This document shows positions 1-12,706 of a stretch of 64,000 nucleotides of DNA, one piece after another. Both the position numbers and the translations under genes were made by a program. Source of the DNA: Micromonospora sp. PLK6-60. GTDB lineage: Bacteria > Actinomycetota > Actinomycetes > Mycobacteriales > Micromonosporaceae. Under the pieces are notes generated by a model. The model had not been told where the DNA came from. It saw only the letters and a program-made list of their open reading frames with translations, and made no database searches. Each line of letters starts with the position of its first letter. The first letter of the stretch is position 1. The stretch is taken from NCBI RefSeq assembly GCF_019890675.1, contig NZ_JAIOAA010000005.1, forward strand, positions 186,001-250,000, written 5' to 3'.

Positions 1-1978
<1,978 letters not shown>

Positions 1979-2005
1979 TCAGTTCCTCCGGCCGCCACCG
2001 TCCTA

Positions 2006-2986
2006 TCAGACCACGAGCATGTCCGGCGTGACTGCCGCTTCCGTATCGGGGATGCCCAGGTCGCGGGCCCGCTTGTCGGCCAGCGCGAGCAGCCGGCGGA
2101 TCCGGCCGGCGATGGCGTCCTTGGTCAGCGGCGGGTCGGCCAGCGCCCCCAGCTCCTCCAGCGAGGCCTGCCGGTGCTCCAGCCGCAGTTGGCCGGCGTC
2201 GGTCAGGTGGTTGGGCGCCTCGTCGGCCAGGATCTCCAGCGCCCGGGTGACCCGGGCGGCGGCGGCCACCGCGGCGCGGGCCGAGCGGCGCAGGTTCGCG
2301 TCGTCGAAGTTGGCCAGCCGGTTGGCGGTCGCCCGCACCTCCCGGCGCACCCGGCGCTCCTCCCAGGCCAGCACGCTGGAGTGGGCGCCGATGCGGGTGA
2401 GCAGCGCGGCGATCGCGTCACCGTCCTTCACCACCACCCGGTCCACCCCGCGGACCTCGCGGTTCTTGGCGGTGATGCCGATCCGCCGGGCCGCGCCGAC
2501 CAGGGCCAGCGCGGACTCCGGCCCGGGGCAGGTGATCTCCAGCGCGCTGGAGCGGCCCGGCTCGGTCAGCGAGCCGTGCGCCATGAACGCGCCCCGCCAG
2601 GCGGAGACCGCGCAGCAGACGTTGGCCGCCACCACGTGCGGCGGCAGGCCGCGCACCGGCCGGCCCCGGACGTCGAGCAGGCCCGTCTGGCGGGCCAGGG
2701 CCTCGCCGTCCTTGACCACCCGGACGATGAAGTGGCTGCCCTTGCGCAGCCCGCCGGAGGCGAGCACGTGGATCTCGCTCGGGTAGCCGTACACCTCGGC
2801 GATCTCCCGGCGCAGCCGCCGGGCCACCGCGCCGGTGTCGAGTTCCGCCTCGACGACCACCCGGCCGGATACGATGTGCAGGCCACCCGCGAAGCGCAGC
2901 AGGGCGGCCATCTCCGCGCGTCGACAGCACGGCTTGGGCACGTCGACCCGGCTCAGCTCGTCCTTGACCGCAGCTGTCATCGCCAT
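2006..2986 (-). CDS. whiA: Sporulation/cell division transcription factor WhiA
   Basis: DNA-binding regulator; in Streptomyces WhiA works with WhiB to switch on sporulation septation genes. The 326-residue product begins [14 protein letters not shown], and the [17 protein letters not shown] block is the family hallmark at the start of the LAGLIDADG-like N-terminal domain. The C-terminal helix-turn-helix includes [17 protein letters not shown]. An in-frame ATG 15 bases upstream exists, but the GAGGGGG site fits the 2986 start better. It is the last gene of the rapZ-yvcK-whiA operon, 54 bases after yvcK. The order is widely conserved in Gram-positive bacteria. Confidence 0.97.
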   Translation of the reverse strand: MAMTAAVKDELSRVDVPKPCCRRAEMAALLRFAGGLHIVSGRVVVEAELDTGAVARRLRREIAEVYGYPSEIHVLASGGLRKGSHFIVRVVKDGEALARQTGLLDVRGRPVRGLPPHVVAANVCCAVSAWRGAFMAHGSLTEPGRSSALEITCPGPESALALVGAARRIGITAKNREVRGVDRVVVKDGDAIAALLTRIGAHSSVLAWEERRVRREVRATANRLANFDDANLRRSARAAVAAAARVTRALEILADEAPNHLTDAGQLRLEHRQASLEELGALADPPLTKDAIAGRIRRLLALADKRARDLGIPDTEAAVTPDMLVV

Positions 2987-3040
2987 TCTGCGCCCCCTCA
3001 CGGTCCGGTAGCGGCGTGTCGCCGGTGATTACGTACGTGC

Positions 3041-4006
3041 TTAACGATCGGCGCCCAGGACAGGCACCAGTGCGGCGCCCAGCGCGGCCGGATCGTGTCG
3101 GGGCGTGCCGTCGGCGACGGCGAGCGGAGCGAGGAGCAGGCGGGCACCCAGCGATTCTGCCGCACGTTCGACCGGCTCCGGGTCACCCACCGCCTTGCCG
3201 TCGGCCAGCACCAGATCGACCTTGAGCTCGGGCAGGTACCAGTGCAGCGCCGCCAGGTGGTCGGCGACCGACAGCCCGAGCGTCTCCTTCTCGGCCGCCA
3301 GGTTCAGCGTGACCAGCCGCCGGGCCGGGCTGTCCACGATCGCGGCGGCCAGCCCGGGCACCAGCAGGTGCGGCAGCACGCTGGTGTACCAGCTGCCCGG
3401 GCCGAAGATCAGCCAGTCCGCCTCGCCGGTGGCCGCCACCGCCTCGGCGCAGGCGGCCGGCGCGTCCGGGGTGAGCCGCAGCGACTCGACCCGGCCGCCG
3501 GTCACCGCGACCTGGTGCTGGCCCCGGACGGTGCACACCTGGTCCGGCTGCGCCGGGTCGGCGCCGCGGACCAGCGCCTCGATGCCCACCGGCTGCGGCG
3601 ACATCGGCAACACCCGGCCCACCGTGCCGAGCATGGCGCCGGCCTGCTCCAGCGCGGCGACCGGATCGCCCAGCTGCTCCATCAGCCCGCACAGCACCAG
3701 GTTGCCCACCGCGTGCCCGGCCAGCGCGTCGGCGGAGCCGCCGGCCGCGGCGAACCGGTGCTGGAACAGCCCGGCGCTGCGCCGGGTCGCCGGCGCGTCC
3801 CCGGCCAACGCGACCAGCGCCTGCCGCAGGTCGCCCGGGGGCAGGCCGCCCCGCTCGGCGCGCAGCCGGCCGCTGGAGCCACCGTCGTCGCCCACCGTCA
3901 CCACCGCGGTGATGTCCAGATCGAGCTCCGGGGTGCAGTGCCGCAGCGCCCGCAGGGACGCCGACAGGCCGTGCCCGCCGCCGAAGGCGACCACCTTGAC
4001 CGTCAT
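3041..4006 (-). CDS. yvcK: Gluconeogenesis factor YvcK/CofD-like protein
   Basis: Cytoplasmic protein of the YvcK (UPF0052) family. In Bacillus and Mycobacterium its relatives bind UDP-sugars and affect carbon metabolism and cell-wall homeostasis. The 321-residue product starts MTVKVVAFGGGHGLSASL, whose glycine-rich nucleotide-binding loop is characteristic. It continues with the TVGDDGGSSGRLR and FGPGSWYTSVLPHLL motifs. The start codon overlaps the rapZ stop as ATGA, indicating translational coupling. A longer reading frame extends upstream, but it lies inside rapZ in another frame and adds no conserved sequence. Confidence 0.95.
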   Translation of the reverse strand: MTVKVVAFGGGHGLSASLRALRHCTPELDLDITAVVTVGDDGGSSGRLRAERGGLPPGDLRQALVALAGDAPATRRSAGLFQHRFAAAGGSADALAGHAVGNLVLCGLMEQLGDPVAALEQAGAMLGTVGRVLPMSPQPVGIEALVRGADPAQPDQVCTVRGQHQVAVTGGRVESLRLTPDAPAACAEAVAATGEADWLIFGPGSWYTSVLPHLLVPGLAAAIVDSPARRLVTLNLAAEKETLGLSVADHLAALHWYLPELKVDLVLADGKAVGDPEPVERAAESLGARLLLAPLAVADGTPRHDPAALGAALVPVLGADR

Positions 4007-4983
4007 TCCCGCCCCAGGTCCCGGTGCTGCGCGTTGGCGGCGATGCCGGCGTGCCGCAGCCGGGCGGCCAGCTCCTCGGTGATCGCCACGCTGCGGTGCT
4101 TGCCACCGGTGCAACCCACCGCCACGGTCAGGTAGCGCTTGCCCTCGCGCTCGAAGCCGGCGGTGGTCGCGTTCACCAGCTCGGCGTACGCGGCGACGAA
4201 CTCGTCGGCGCCCTCCTGGCCCAGCACGTACGCGCTGACCGCCTCCTCCCGCCCGGTGTGCTCCCTCAACTCCGGCACCCAGTAAGGGTTGGGCAGGAAC
4301 CGGGCGTCGAGGACGAAGTCGGCGTCCGGCGGCAGCCCGTACTTGAAGCCGAAGGACAGCACGGTTACCCGCAGCCGGCGGGCCTCCTCGCCGCCGAACA
4401 GCTCCTCCACCCGGCGGCGGAGCTGGTTGACGTTCAGGTGGCTGGTGTCGATGATCACGTCGGCCTGGTCCCGCGCCTCCTCCAGCAGCGCCCGCTCCAC
4501 GGCGATGCCGTCGGCCAACCGGCCGTCGCCCTGCAACGGGTGCGACCGGCGGACGCTCTCGAAGCGCCGGATCAGCACCTCGTCGTCGGCGTCGACGAAC
4601 ACCACCCGGGGGTGGAAGCCGCGGTCCTTGAGCTCGCGGATCGCGCCGGCCAGGTCGGTGGAGAAGGCCCGCGACCGCACGTCCAGCACCATCGCGGTAC
4701 GGCGGGCCGCGCCGCCGGCCTTAAGGGCCAGCTCGGCCATGTCCAGCATCAGCGCCTGGGGCAGGTTGTCCACCACGTAGAAGCCGACGTTCTCCAGCGC
4801 CCGGGCCACGGTGCTGCGCCCGCCGCCGGACAGCCCGGTCACCACCACCAGGGAGGTCTCCCCCTCCCCCGGCGCCAGCTCACCGGTCACCGGCGCGACC
4901 GCGTGCGAAACCGCCCCGTGCACCCCGGGCTCGGCCGGCAGGTCGCCCGCTGTCCGGTTCTGAGCAGTTTCCGCCTCGCTCAA
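4003..4983 (-). CDS. rapZ: RNase adapter RapZ/YvcJ-type nucleotide-binding protein
   Basis: P-loop protein of the RapZ/YvcJ family. In E. coli it adapts RNase E to GlmZ; actinobacterial homologues bind nucleotides but their target is not established. The Walker A is GLSGGGRST (about residues 50-58), with arginine in place of the usual lysine, as is common in actinobacterial members. The C-terminal GCTGGKHRSVAI signature is intact. The product is 326 residues with a poorly conserved ~40-residue N-terminal extension. It heads the rapZ-yvcK-whiA operon. uvrC, its usual upstream neighbour, is displaced by about 7.7 kb here. Confidence 0.95.
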   Translation of the reverse strand: MSEAETAQNRTAGDLPAEPGVHGAVSHAVAPVTGELAPGEGETSLVVVTGLSGGGRSTVARALENVGFYVVDNLPQALMLDMAELALKAGGAARRTAMVLDVRSRAFSTDLAGAIRELKDRGFHPRVVFVDADDEVLIRRFESVRRSHPLQGDGRLADGIAVERALLEEARDQADVIIDTSHLNVNQLRRRVEELFGGEEARRLRVTVLSFGFKYGLPPDADFVLDARFLPNPYWVPELREHTGREEAVSAYVLGQEGADEFVAAYAELVNATTAGFEREGKRYLTVAVGCTGGKHRSVAITEELAARLRHAGIAANAQHRDLGRE

Positions 4984-5135
4984 CCCACTACCCCTTACCC
5001 GTGACGTCCCGGCCCGTTTCCGGCCGCGCGTGGTCGAACAGCGACTCTATCCCGCGCGGGCCCGTCGATCGGGCACCCCCGGCGGACCGATCCCCGTCAC
5101 TCGACAAGCGTGCGGCGACGCCGGCCATTCCCGGC

Positions 5136-8100
5136 TCAGGGGCAGGACCGCCGGTAGGGGATGCCGGGCAGCCGCTCGGCCCACTCCCGCTCGTCGAGAC
5201 CGGCGCCGCCGAGGATCCGGCAGGCCCGACCGACCGGGTCGGCGGAGATCTGCGGCAGGTCGCCGAGGTCCCAGAGGAGGAATGCCGACCTGCTCCAGGT
5301 GGCCATGGTCCGCCCGTCCGGGGAGAGCCGCACGAAGGTGCGGCCGGTGTGCTCGCGCAGCTCCGCGACCGTTACGGGCTCGCCCCGGTCCCGGACGTCC
5401 CACAGGACCACCCGACCGTCGGTGTCCGCGCCGGCGAGGAGCGCGCTGTTGGGATGCCAGTCCAGCCCCGTGATCCGGTCGGAGGCGACCCGTATCGACG
5501 CCAGCCGGCCGGGTCCGCTCCCCTGGGCGGTGTCCCAGAGACCGACGACGGTGCCGTTGTCGTCCGGCCAGCCGGCGGCGGCGAGCGTCCGCCCCGACCG
5601 GTCGAAGGCGCCCCCGAGGCCGCGCGCCGGATCCCGCGTCCCGTCCGGGAGGACCGGCTCCGCCGCGTCGCCGTGGTCCGTCGCTGCGGGCACCGGCCAG
5701 ACCTGCCCGTCGGGGAGCAGCGCGAGATCACCCCCGGGGCTCACCGCGTTTGCGTCCCCGCCGGCGTAGGCGGCGGCGACCATCCGGACCGGGATCGGCG
5801 CCGTCACGTCCCACACCGTCAGCCGGTTGTCGCCGACGAACAGCAGCCGCCGGCCGGCCCGCTCCCGCAGCGCCAGGAACTGAACGCTGCCGCCCGCCGG
5901 GACCGTCGCCGTCCGTCGGGGACGGCGCCGGTCCCGGACGTCCCAGAGCAGCACCTGCTCGTCGGGGCCGAGGGTGGCGATGGTGGCGCCGTCCGGTGAG
6001 ACGGCGAGGGATCCGCGGCCGACGCCGCCCGACGCGGAGCCGGGCAGGCGCACCGGCCGGGCCGGCGCGAACCGGTCCGTCAGGTCCCACAGCGTCACGT
6101 CCGCACCGAGGTTGGCCACCACGAGCGTCCCGCCGTCGGGGCCGAACCCGGCGGCTTCGACGCTGGTCTGCTCGCTGCGGTACCGCACGGCCGGTTGGCG
6201 CGGCGGTTGCACCGACCACCGCGCGAGCCGGCCCTGCTGGTCCAGCGTGGTGAACGTCCGGCCGTCCCGGCTGAAGACGACGGCCGATATCTCGGCCCGC
6301 CGACCGCCGACCGCGGTCACCCTGACCGGACGGGCCGGGTCGGCCACGTCCCAGAGCACGGTCTGGTCGTTGTCGAGGCCGGTGGCGAAGTGCCGGCCGT
6401 CCGGGCTGAACGCGAGCCTCCCGATGTTCGAGGACGACTGATCGACCCGGCCGGCGAGACGCGGCCGGGCCGGCGTCGACACGTCCCAGAGCGCCACCCT
6501 GCGGTAGTCGTTGGCGGCGATCAACCGACCGCTCGGGTGGAACCGGAAGTCGCCGCCGAAGTAGCGGAACTTGCTCAACCGGCGGGGCCGGGTGGGCTGG
6601 CTGACGTCCCAGAGGGTCACCCCGGAGTCCTGGATCAGGTTCTCGGAGGTGAGAGGCTTGCGGCGCCACTTCACCAGCCCCGAGGCGGTCGCCAGCAGGC
6701 GCCCGTCCGGGCTGAACCACGCCTCGTCGGAGCTCTCGTCGGCCGGCCGGACGCTCAACCGACGGGGACGGGCCGGGTCGTGGACGTCCCAGAGGATCAG
6801 ATCGTCCGCATCCCCCCGGTCGACCGTCGTCGCCAGGGTGCGACCGTCCGGCGCGAAGGCAACACCGGAGGAATTGCGCGATCCGGGCAACTGAGCCAGC
6901 GCCGGGTGGCCGTCCGGTCCCGCGACCCTGCCGAACCACACGGGACCCTTGTCGGTGGCAACCGCCAGTGCCCGGCTGTCCGGACTGAACGCGACGTTGC
7001 TGGCCCTGCCGCCCACCGACAGGTCGGCGACTTTCCGGGGCCGCGCCAGGTCGGTCGCCTCCCACAGCGTCACCGGTCCCGCCGACGCGTCGGCCTGGAC
7101 GGCAAGCCACCGCCGGTCCGGGCTGAACGCCGCGCCGCCCACCTTCCCCAGGGGGGAGGGCTCCGGGCCGGCGCCGTCGAGCCGTGTCTGCCGCAGCGTC
7201 TCCAGCAACCCACCGCGGCTCTGTGCCGACGGACTGACCGTCAGCGCCGCCAGGCCCACCCGCAGCGCGTCCCGCGGATCGGATTCCCGCTCGCCCGCCG
7301 ACTCACCGACCGCTGCCCGCACCACCGCCAGGCGGCGCTGCTCTTCGGCGCGGAGACGAGCCTCCTGCGCCTGCGCCCGCCCTCGGCTGGCGCTGCGGTA
7401 CTGCGCCCCGGCGACAACCACACCGACGCTGGCCAGCACCGCCAGCACGGTCATCGCGGCCAGGGCACGCCGGCGGAACCGGGCCACCCGCCGCCCCCGC
7501 AGCAGCGCGCTCCGCTCGCGGCGATCCGACTCGTCCAGGAACGCGGCGGCCACCGGGCTGAGCTGTCGGTCCCCGCCGGCCGCCCAGGCGCGCGCGGTCT
7601 CCAGCCGGGTGCCCCGGTAGAGGGCGCCGGCGTCCCGCCCGTCCCGGTCCCAGCCGGCGGCTGCCTCCTCCAGCCGCTGCCGGGTCAGGTCGTCGGCGCG
7701 TTCCTCGCTGATCCACCGGCGCAGCCGGGGCCAGTGCTGGATCAGCGCCTCATGGGTGATCTCCACCGTCTCGCGGCCCTGGGTGAGCAGCCGGCGCTCG
7801 GTGAAAGCGGCCATCACCGCCTCGGCCGTCGCCGGGTCGGCGGCGCGCTCGACCAGGTCCGTGCGGGGCAGCCGCCGCCGGGTGTCCTCGGTGTCCTCGC
7901 TGATCCGCACCAGGCGCAGGAACATCGTCCGGGCGACCTGCCGGGCGTCCGGGTCCAGCCGGTCGTACACGCCCTCGGCGGTGCGCGCGACGGCGTCCCG
8001 GATGCCGCCGGTGGTCAAATAGCCGGCCACGGTGAGGACGTTGCCGTGCCGTTCCTGCCAGCAGGCCCGCAGCGCGTGCGCCAGCAGCGGGAGCCGGCCG

Positions 8101-9080
8101 GCGTCGTAGCCGGTCTCCGGCTCGTCACCGTCGCCGGCACCGAGCGCGCCGAGATCGCGCAGCAGCAGCTCGGTGAGGCCCGGCTCGACTTCCAGCCCGG
8201 CCCGCGACGCCGGGTTGAGGATCGCCTCGCGCAGCTCCGCGGTGGTCATCGGGCCGAGGATCACCTGGCCCTCCTGCAATGCCGCGCTCAGCCGGGGCTC
8301 GGCCATGGCGGCGGCGTAGAAGTCGGCGCGGATCCCGTGCACGACCAGCGCCAGGGGCGGCTCGCCGCCGGCGCCCGGCTCGGCCAGGGCGGCGAGCACC
8401 TCGAGGAAGCCCCGCCGGGCGGCGGCGTCGCCGCCGAGAGTGAACAGCTCCTCGACCTGGTCGACCACGACGAGCAGGCGCGGCCCCGGATGGGGGGCGG
8501 CATCCGCCGGCACGGCCGCGCGGACCACGTCGACCACGGCGGCCGGGCCGCTGGCCATCGCCCCGGCGACCTGCGCCGGCCCGGCGCCGGTCAGCTCGGC
8601 GAGCTGGCTGGTCAGCTCCCCCACCGGGTCGGCGGTGGGGGTGAGCACCAGGTGACGCCAGTGCCGGGAGCCGGGCAGCGCGCCGCGGGCCAGCGCCGGC
8701 AGCAGCCCGGCCCGCAGCAACGAGGACTTCCCGGCGCCGGAGGCGGCCACCACCGCCAGCGCTCCCCCGGCCCGCCGCCGCTCGTCCAGCCGGTCGACCA
8801 GCCGGTGGGTCACCCGGTCGCGGCCGAAGAACCAGGCCGCCTGGTCGACGTCGAAGGCTTCCATGCCCGGGAACGGGCACTCGTCGGCGACCGGGCCGCC
8901 CTCGGCCCGGCGGACGCCACCGGGACCGAAGTGCAGGTGCTGGTCCCGACCGGCCTGGTAGATCACGCCGGAGCCGGAGGCGTGGGCCTCCAGGCGCACC
9001 TCCCGGTCCGCGGCGGAGGGCTGGTCCGGCGGCGGGTCCGCGCGGCTGGTGAGCTGGCCGTCCCCCGGTCCCGGGTCCAC
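5136..9080 (-). CDS. STAND-type P-loop ATPase with transmembrane helix and WD40 propeller(s)
   Basis: A large (1,314-residue) multidomain signalling ATPase of the novel-STAND class. The start is the GTG at 9080, chosen because a perfect GGGAGG site lies six bases upstream. After a short low-complexity N-terminus with a GVIYQAGRDQH segment (about 39-49) comes the CPFPGMEAF/FFGR entry motif (68-87). Walker A is ASGAGKSS (113-120) and Walker B RLLVVVDQVEEL (201-212). The helical STAND region ends near 530, followed by one membrane helix (about 539-559), a charged coil, and many WD40 repeats (LWDV, FSPDGR) to the C-terminus, which ends in a cysteine-containing cap. No N-terminal enzymatic effector is recognisable. 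Members of this class act in regulation or conflict/defence; the actual role here is unknown. It is transcribed divergently from the gene at 9313. Confidence 0.85.
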   Translation of the reverse strand: MDPGPGDGQLTSRADPPPDQPSAADREVRLEAHASGSGVIYQAGRDQHLHFGPGGVRRAEGGPVADECPFPGMEAFDVDQAAWFFGRDRVTHRLVDRLDERRRAGGALAVVAASGAGKSSLLRAGLLPALARGALPGSRHWRHLVLTPTADPVGELTSQLAELTGAGPAQVAGAMASGPAAVVDVVRAAVPADAAPHPGPRLLVVVDQVEELFTLGGDAAARRGFLEVLAALAEPGAGGEPPLALVVHGIRADFYAAAMAEPRLSAALQEGQVILGPMTTAELREAILNPASRAGLEVEPGLTELLLRDLGALGAGDGDEPETGYDAGRLPLLAHALRACWQERHGNVLTVAGYLTTGGIRDAVARTAEGVYDRLDPDARQVARTMFLRLVRISEDTEDTRRRLPRTDLVERAADPATAEAVMAAFTERRLLTQGRETVEITHEALIQHWPRLRRWISEERADDLTRQRLEEAAAGWDRDGRDAGALYRGTRLETARAWAAGGDRQLSPVAAAFLDESDRRERSALLRGRRVARFRRRALAAMTVLAVLASVGVVVAGAQYRSASRGRAQAQEARLRAEEQRRLAVVRAAVGESAGERESDPRDALRVGLAALTVSPSAQSRGGLLETLRQTRLDGAGPEPSPLGKVGGAAFSPDRRWLAVQADASAGPVTLWEATDLARPRKVADLSVGGRASNVAFSPDSRALAVATDKGPVWFGRVAGPDGHPALAQLPGSRNSSGVAFAPDGRTLATTVDRGDADDLILWDVHDPARPRRLSVRPADESSDEAWFSPDGRLLATASGLVKWRRKPLTSENLIQDSGVTLWDVSQPTRPRRLSKFRYFGGDFRFHPSGRLIAANDYRRVALWDVSTPARPRLAGRVDQSSSNIGRLAFSPDGRHFATGLDNDQTVLWDVADPARPVRVTAVGGRRAEISAVVFSRDGRTFTTLDQQGRLARWSVQPPRQPAVRYRSEQTSVEAAGFGPDGGTLVVANLGADVTLWDLTDRFAPARPVRLPGSASGGVGRGSLAVSPDGATIATLGPDEQVLLWDVRDRRRPRRTATVPAGGSVQFLALRERAGRRLLFVGDNRLTVWDVTAPIPVRMVAAAYAGGDANAVSPGGDLALLPDGQVWPVPAATDHGDAAEPVLPDGTRDPARGLGGAFDRSGRTLAAAGWPDDNGTVVGLWDTAQGSGPGRLASIRVASDRITGLDWHPNSALLAGADTDGRVVLWDVRDRGEPVTVAELREHTGRTFVRLSPDGRTMATWSRSAFLLWDLGDLPQISADPVGRACRILGGAGLDEREWAERLPGIPYRRSCP

Positions 9081-9312
9081 CTGCCGCCTCCCACCCCGTA
9101 CCGTCGACCGGGCCGCGCCGCGCGGCACCGTACGTGATGATGCCACCCACGGACCGCGACGGTGGCCCCGGAACGGCGGCGCGCGATCACCGGCCGTTGG
9201 CCCGCCGCGTTCCGGTCGCCGACCCGACACCTCCCGGCCATTGCTGACGATCTGTAGTCAGTCCTACGCTCAGCGCGATCACCGCAGGTGATGCCAGAAG
9301 TGGAGGGGTGCG

Positions 9313-9660
9313 ATGCACGATCTGGCAGAGAAGAACAAGTACGTCGGCTTCCTGTTCATGAGGATCAGCCCGGAGTACTTCGCCCTCGGACGGGAGGGCA
9401 TCCACCAGGTCTCCGCCGAGCACGCGCGGGACCTGGCCCGGTTCGCCAAGCAACTGACCCACGTGGTCTGCACCGGGGTGAACGGCAGGTACGACCAGGT
9501 GACCATGGTCGAGGCGGACACCCTGGAAGAGATCAACGCGGCGGCCACCGCGTTCCGGATGGGCAGCAAGGCCAAGTACATCGAGATCGTGGACATCGTG
9601 GTGGGGATGAAGGCCCCGCCCCGGGCGCTCGCGAACCGGTCCGCCGCCCAGGCCGGCTGA
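9313..9660 (+). CDS. Small hypothetical protein, probable ferredoxin-like alpha/beta fold
   Basis: 115 residues, no signal peptide or membrane segment. A strong GGAGG site sits seven bases before the ATG. The second half (NGRYDQVTMVEADTLEEI...KAKYIEIVDIVVGMK) has the pattern of GYD-type or Lrp/AsnC effector-domain proteins: a strand ending in GRYD, a helix, then a closing strand. I therefore infer a dimeric ferredoxin-like fold without assigning a function. It is divergent from the STAND/WD40 gene across 232 bases and is followed by its own terminator. Confidence 0.75.
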   Translation: MHDLAEKNKYVGFLFMRISPEYFALGREGIHQVSAEHARDLARFAKQLTHVVCTGVNGRYDQVTMVEADTLEEINAAATAFRMGSKAKYIEIVDIVVGMKAPPRALANRSAAQAG

Positions 9661-9668
9661 CCGGGCGA

Positions 9669-9701
9669 CCCGACCCCGGCGACGCGCTCGCCGGGGTCGG
9701 G
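9669..9701 (+). terminator. Hairpin terminator after the 115-residue gene
   Basis: Perfect 14-bp stem (9669-9682 with 9688-9701) and a five-base CGCGC loop starting nine bases after the stop codon. There is no T-run, which is usual for terminators in this GC range. Confidence 0.75.
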
Positions 9702-9732
9702 CGCTGTCGGGGGACGCTCGTAGACTGCCCGA

Positions 9733-11571
<1,839 letters not shown>

Positions 11572-11587
11572 CCGCACTCCGGCACGC

Positions 11588-11625
11588 GCGAAGGGCCCGA
11601 CCCCGGGTGGGGTCGGGCCCTTCGC
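11588..11625. terminator. Bidirectional terminator between recQ and the C39-like gene
   Basis: Perfect 17-bp inverted repeat (11588-11604 with 11609-11625) and a four-base loop, placed between two converging genes 16 bases after the recQ stop and 14 bases from the next stop. It can serve both strands. Confidence 0.9.
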
Positions 11626-11639
11626 ATTGTCGACCGCGG

Positions 11640-12287
11640 TCAGTTGGTGGCGTAGCCGCGGGTGGCGATCCAGTCGGCGAGGTTGTCCACGCTCATCCGG
11701 TAGGAGGCCATGTTCGGGTCGGCGGAGTCGGCGATGGTGACGATCTTGCCGCCGTCCTTGTAGCCGATGACGCTGATGTAGTGCCCGCCCTCGAAGGAGT
11801 GGGTGTTGCCGTCGGTGTCGGTGGCGGTGCCGGCGATGTTGGCGACCACCGCGCGGCCGTCGTCCACGGTGCGCACGATGTCCGAGCGCAGCTTGTCGGT
11901 CTGCTTGTCGTCGGCCTTGCGGTCGCGGATCTCGACCGACTTGTAGACGTCCTTGCCGGTCTCCTTGTTCAGCACCGGGGTGATGTCGTTGATGGAGTTG
12001 GTGCCGGCCTCGGTGGTGCCCATCTCCTTGGCCATGGCGTCGACGTCGATGTTCTTGCCCTGCACGGACAGGGCGTTACGCGCGGCGGCCGGGCCGCAGT
12101 AGTAGAAGTTGGGCTGCGCCTCGTAGCGCACGCCGAGTTCCCGCTCGCCGCCGCGCTGGGTGCTGACCTGTGCGGTCTTCTCGGCCGGGGTGGCCTGGGC
12201 GGCGATGGCGGGTCCGGCGATGCCGCCGGCGGTGGCGGCGATGCCGGCGATGGTCAGGGCGCTCTTGCGGATCAGATCGGTACGCAT
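11640..12287 (-). CDS. Secreted C39-like cysteine peptidase-fold protein
   Basis: 215 residues with a Sec signal peptide: basic MRTDLIRKS, hydrophobic core to about 25, and cleavage near AIAA or AQA around 30-32. The mature part has the papain-like C39 signature: Cys64 in FYYCGPAAA, His169 in GGHYISVIGY and Asp187 in IADSAD. This is a plausible intact Cys-His-Asp triad. Proteins of this type occur as extracellular peptidases in streptomycetes and micromonosporas; the substrate is unknown. It converges on recQ and is preceded by a 419-base region without genes. Confidence 0.85.
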   Translation of the reverse strand: MRTDLIRKSALTIAGIAATAGGIAGPAIAAQATPAEKTAQVSTQRGGERELGVRYEAQPNFYYCGPAAARNALSVQGKNIDVDAMAKEMGTTEAGTNSINDITPVLNKETGKDVYKSVEIRDRKADDKQTDKLRSDIVRTVDDGRAVVANIAGTATDTDGNTHSFEGGHYISVIGYKDGGKIVTIADSADPNMASYRMSVDNLADWIATRGYATN

Positions 12288-12706
12288 GTGCGACTCCTCT
12301 GCTCGGGGGTACGCGGCGCGCGCGAGGGCGCCGCAAGGTCTTCAGGGGTCGGGCCGCCCGGCGGCGTGGCCTGCTCGGGTGCCCGGGGATGTAACGACGA
12401 CCGGCGGCGGGCCATTCCCCGGGGGCTGAGGCCCGGGTGGTGGTGCCGCGGGCTGGGGCCCGGGGGTCGTGGTGCCGCGCGGTGAGCCATGTCCAACGCC
12501 GGCGACCCCGCCCCGATTCCACCCCCACGGTGACCCCGCCCACCCGCCCACCGGACACCCACCCCAAACCCCGACACCACGCCCACCCGTTCGCGGTGAT
12601 CATGGAGTTAGCGGCTCAGAATCCGGACATTTTTCCCCGCTAACTCCATGATCAACGGGGTTGTGCCGGGGCCGGGGTGGGTCAGGTGGGTCGGGTGGGT
12701 CGGCGG
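12288..12706. other. Intergenic region without genes
   Basis: 419 bases between the C39-like gene and uvrC, both on the minus strand. It should hold the C39 gene promoter. It has a G/C-rich imperfect duplication around 12420-12480, the inverted repeat described separately, and a run of TGGGTCGGG-type repeats near 12670-12710 that could form G-rich secondary structure. I see no convincing coding sequence. Confidence 0.7.
12597..12654. repeat. 18-bp perfect inverted repeat (dispersed hairpin element, copy 1)
   Basis: Arm TGATCATGGAGTTAGCGG at 12597-12614 is matched exactly by its complement at 12637-12654, separated by 22 bases that include a T-run. It lies about 50 bases downstream of the uvrC stop, so it may help end that transcript. 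A related, less perfect hairpin lies at 49513-49566. Confidence 0.85.

Noticed and set aside
6195..9137. 980-codon open frame antisense to the STAND/WD40 gene
   Set aside because: Low-complexity Arg/Gly/Pro-rich translation without domains, opposite a gene with clear motifs; a GC-driven shadow. The 1,208-codon frame at 15474-19100 opposite uvrA is rejected for the same reason.
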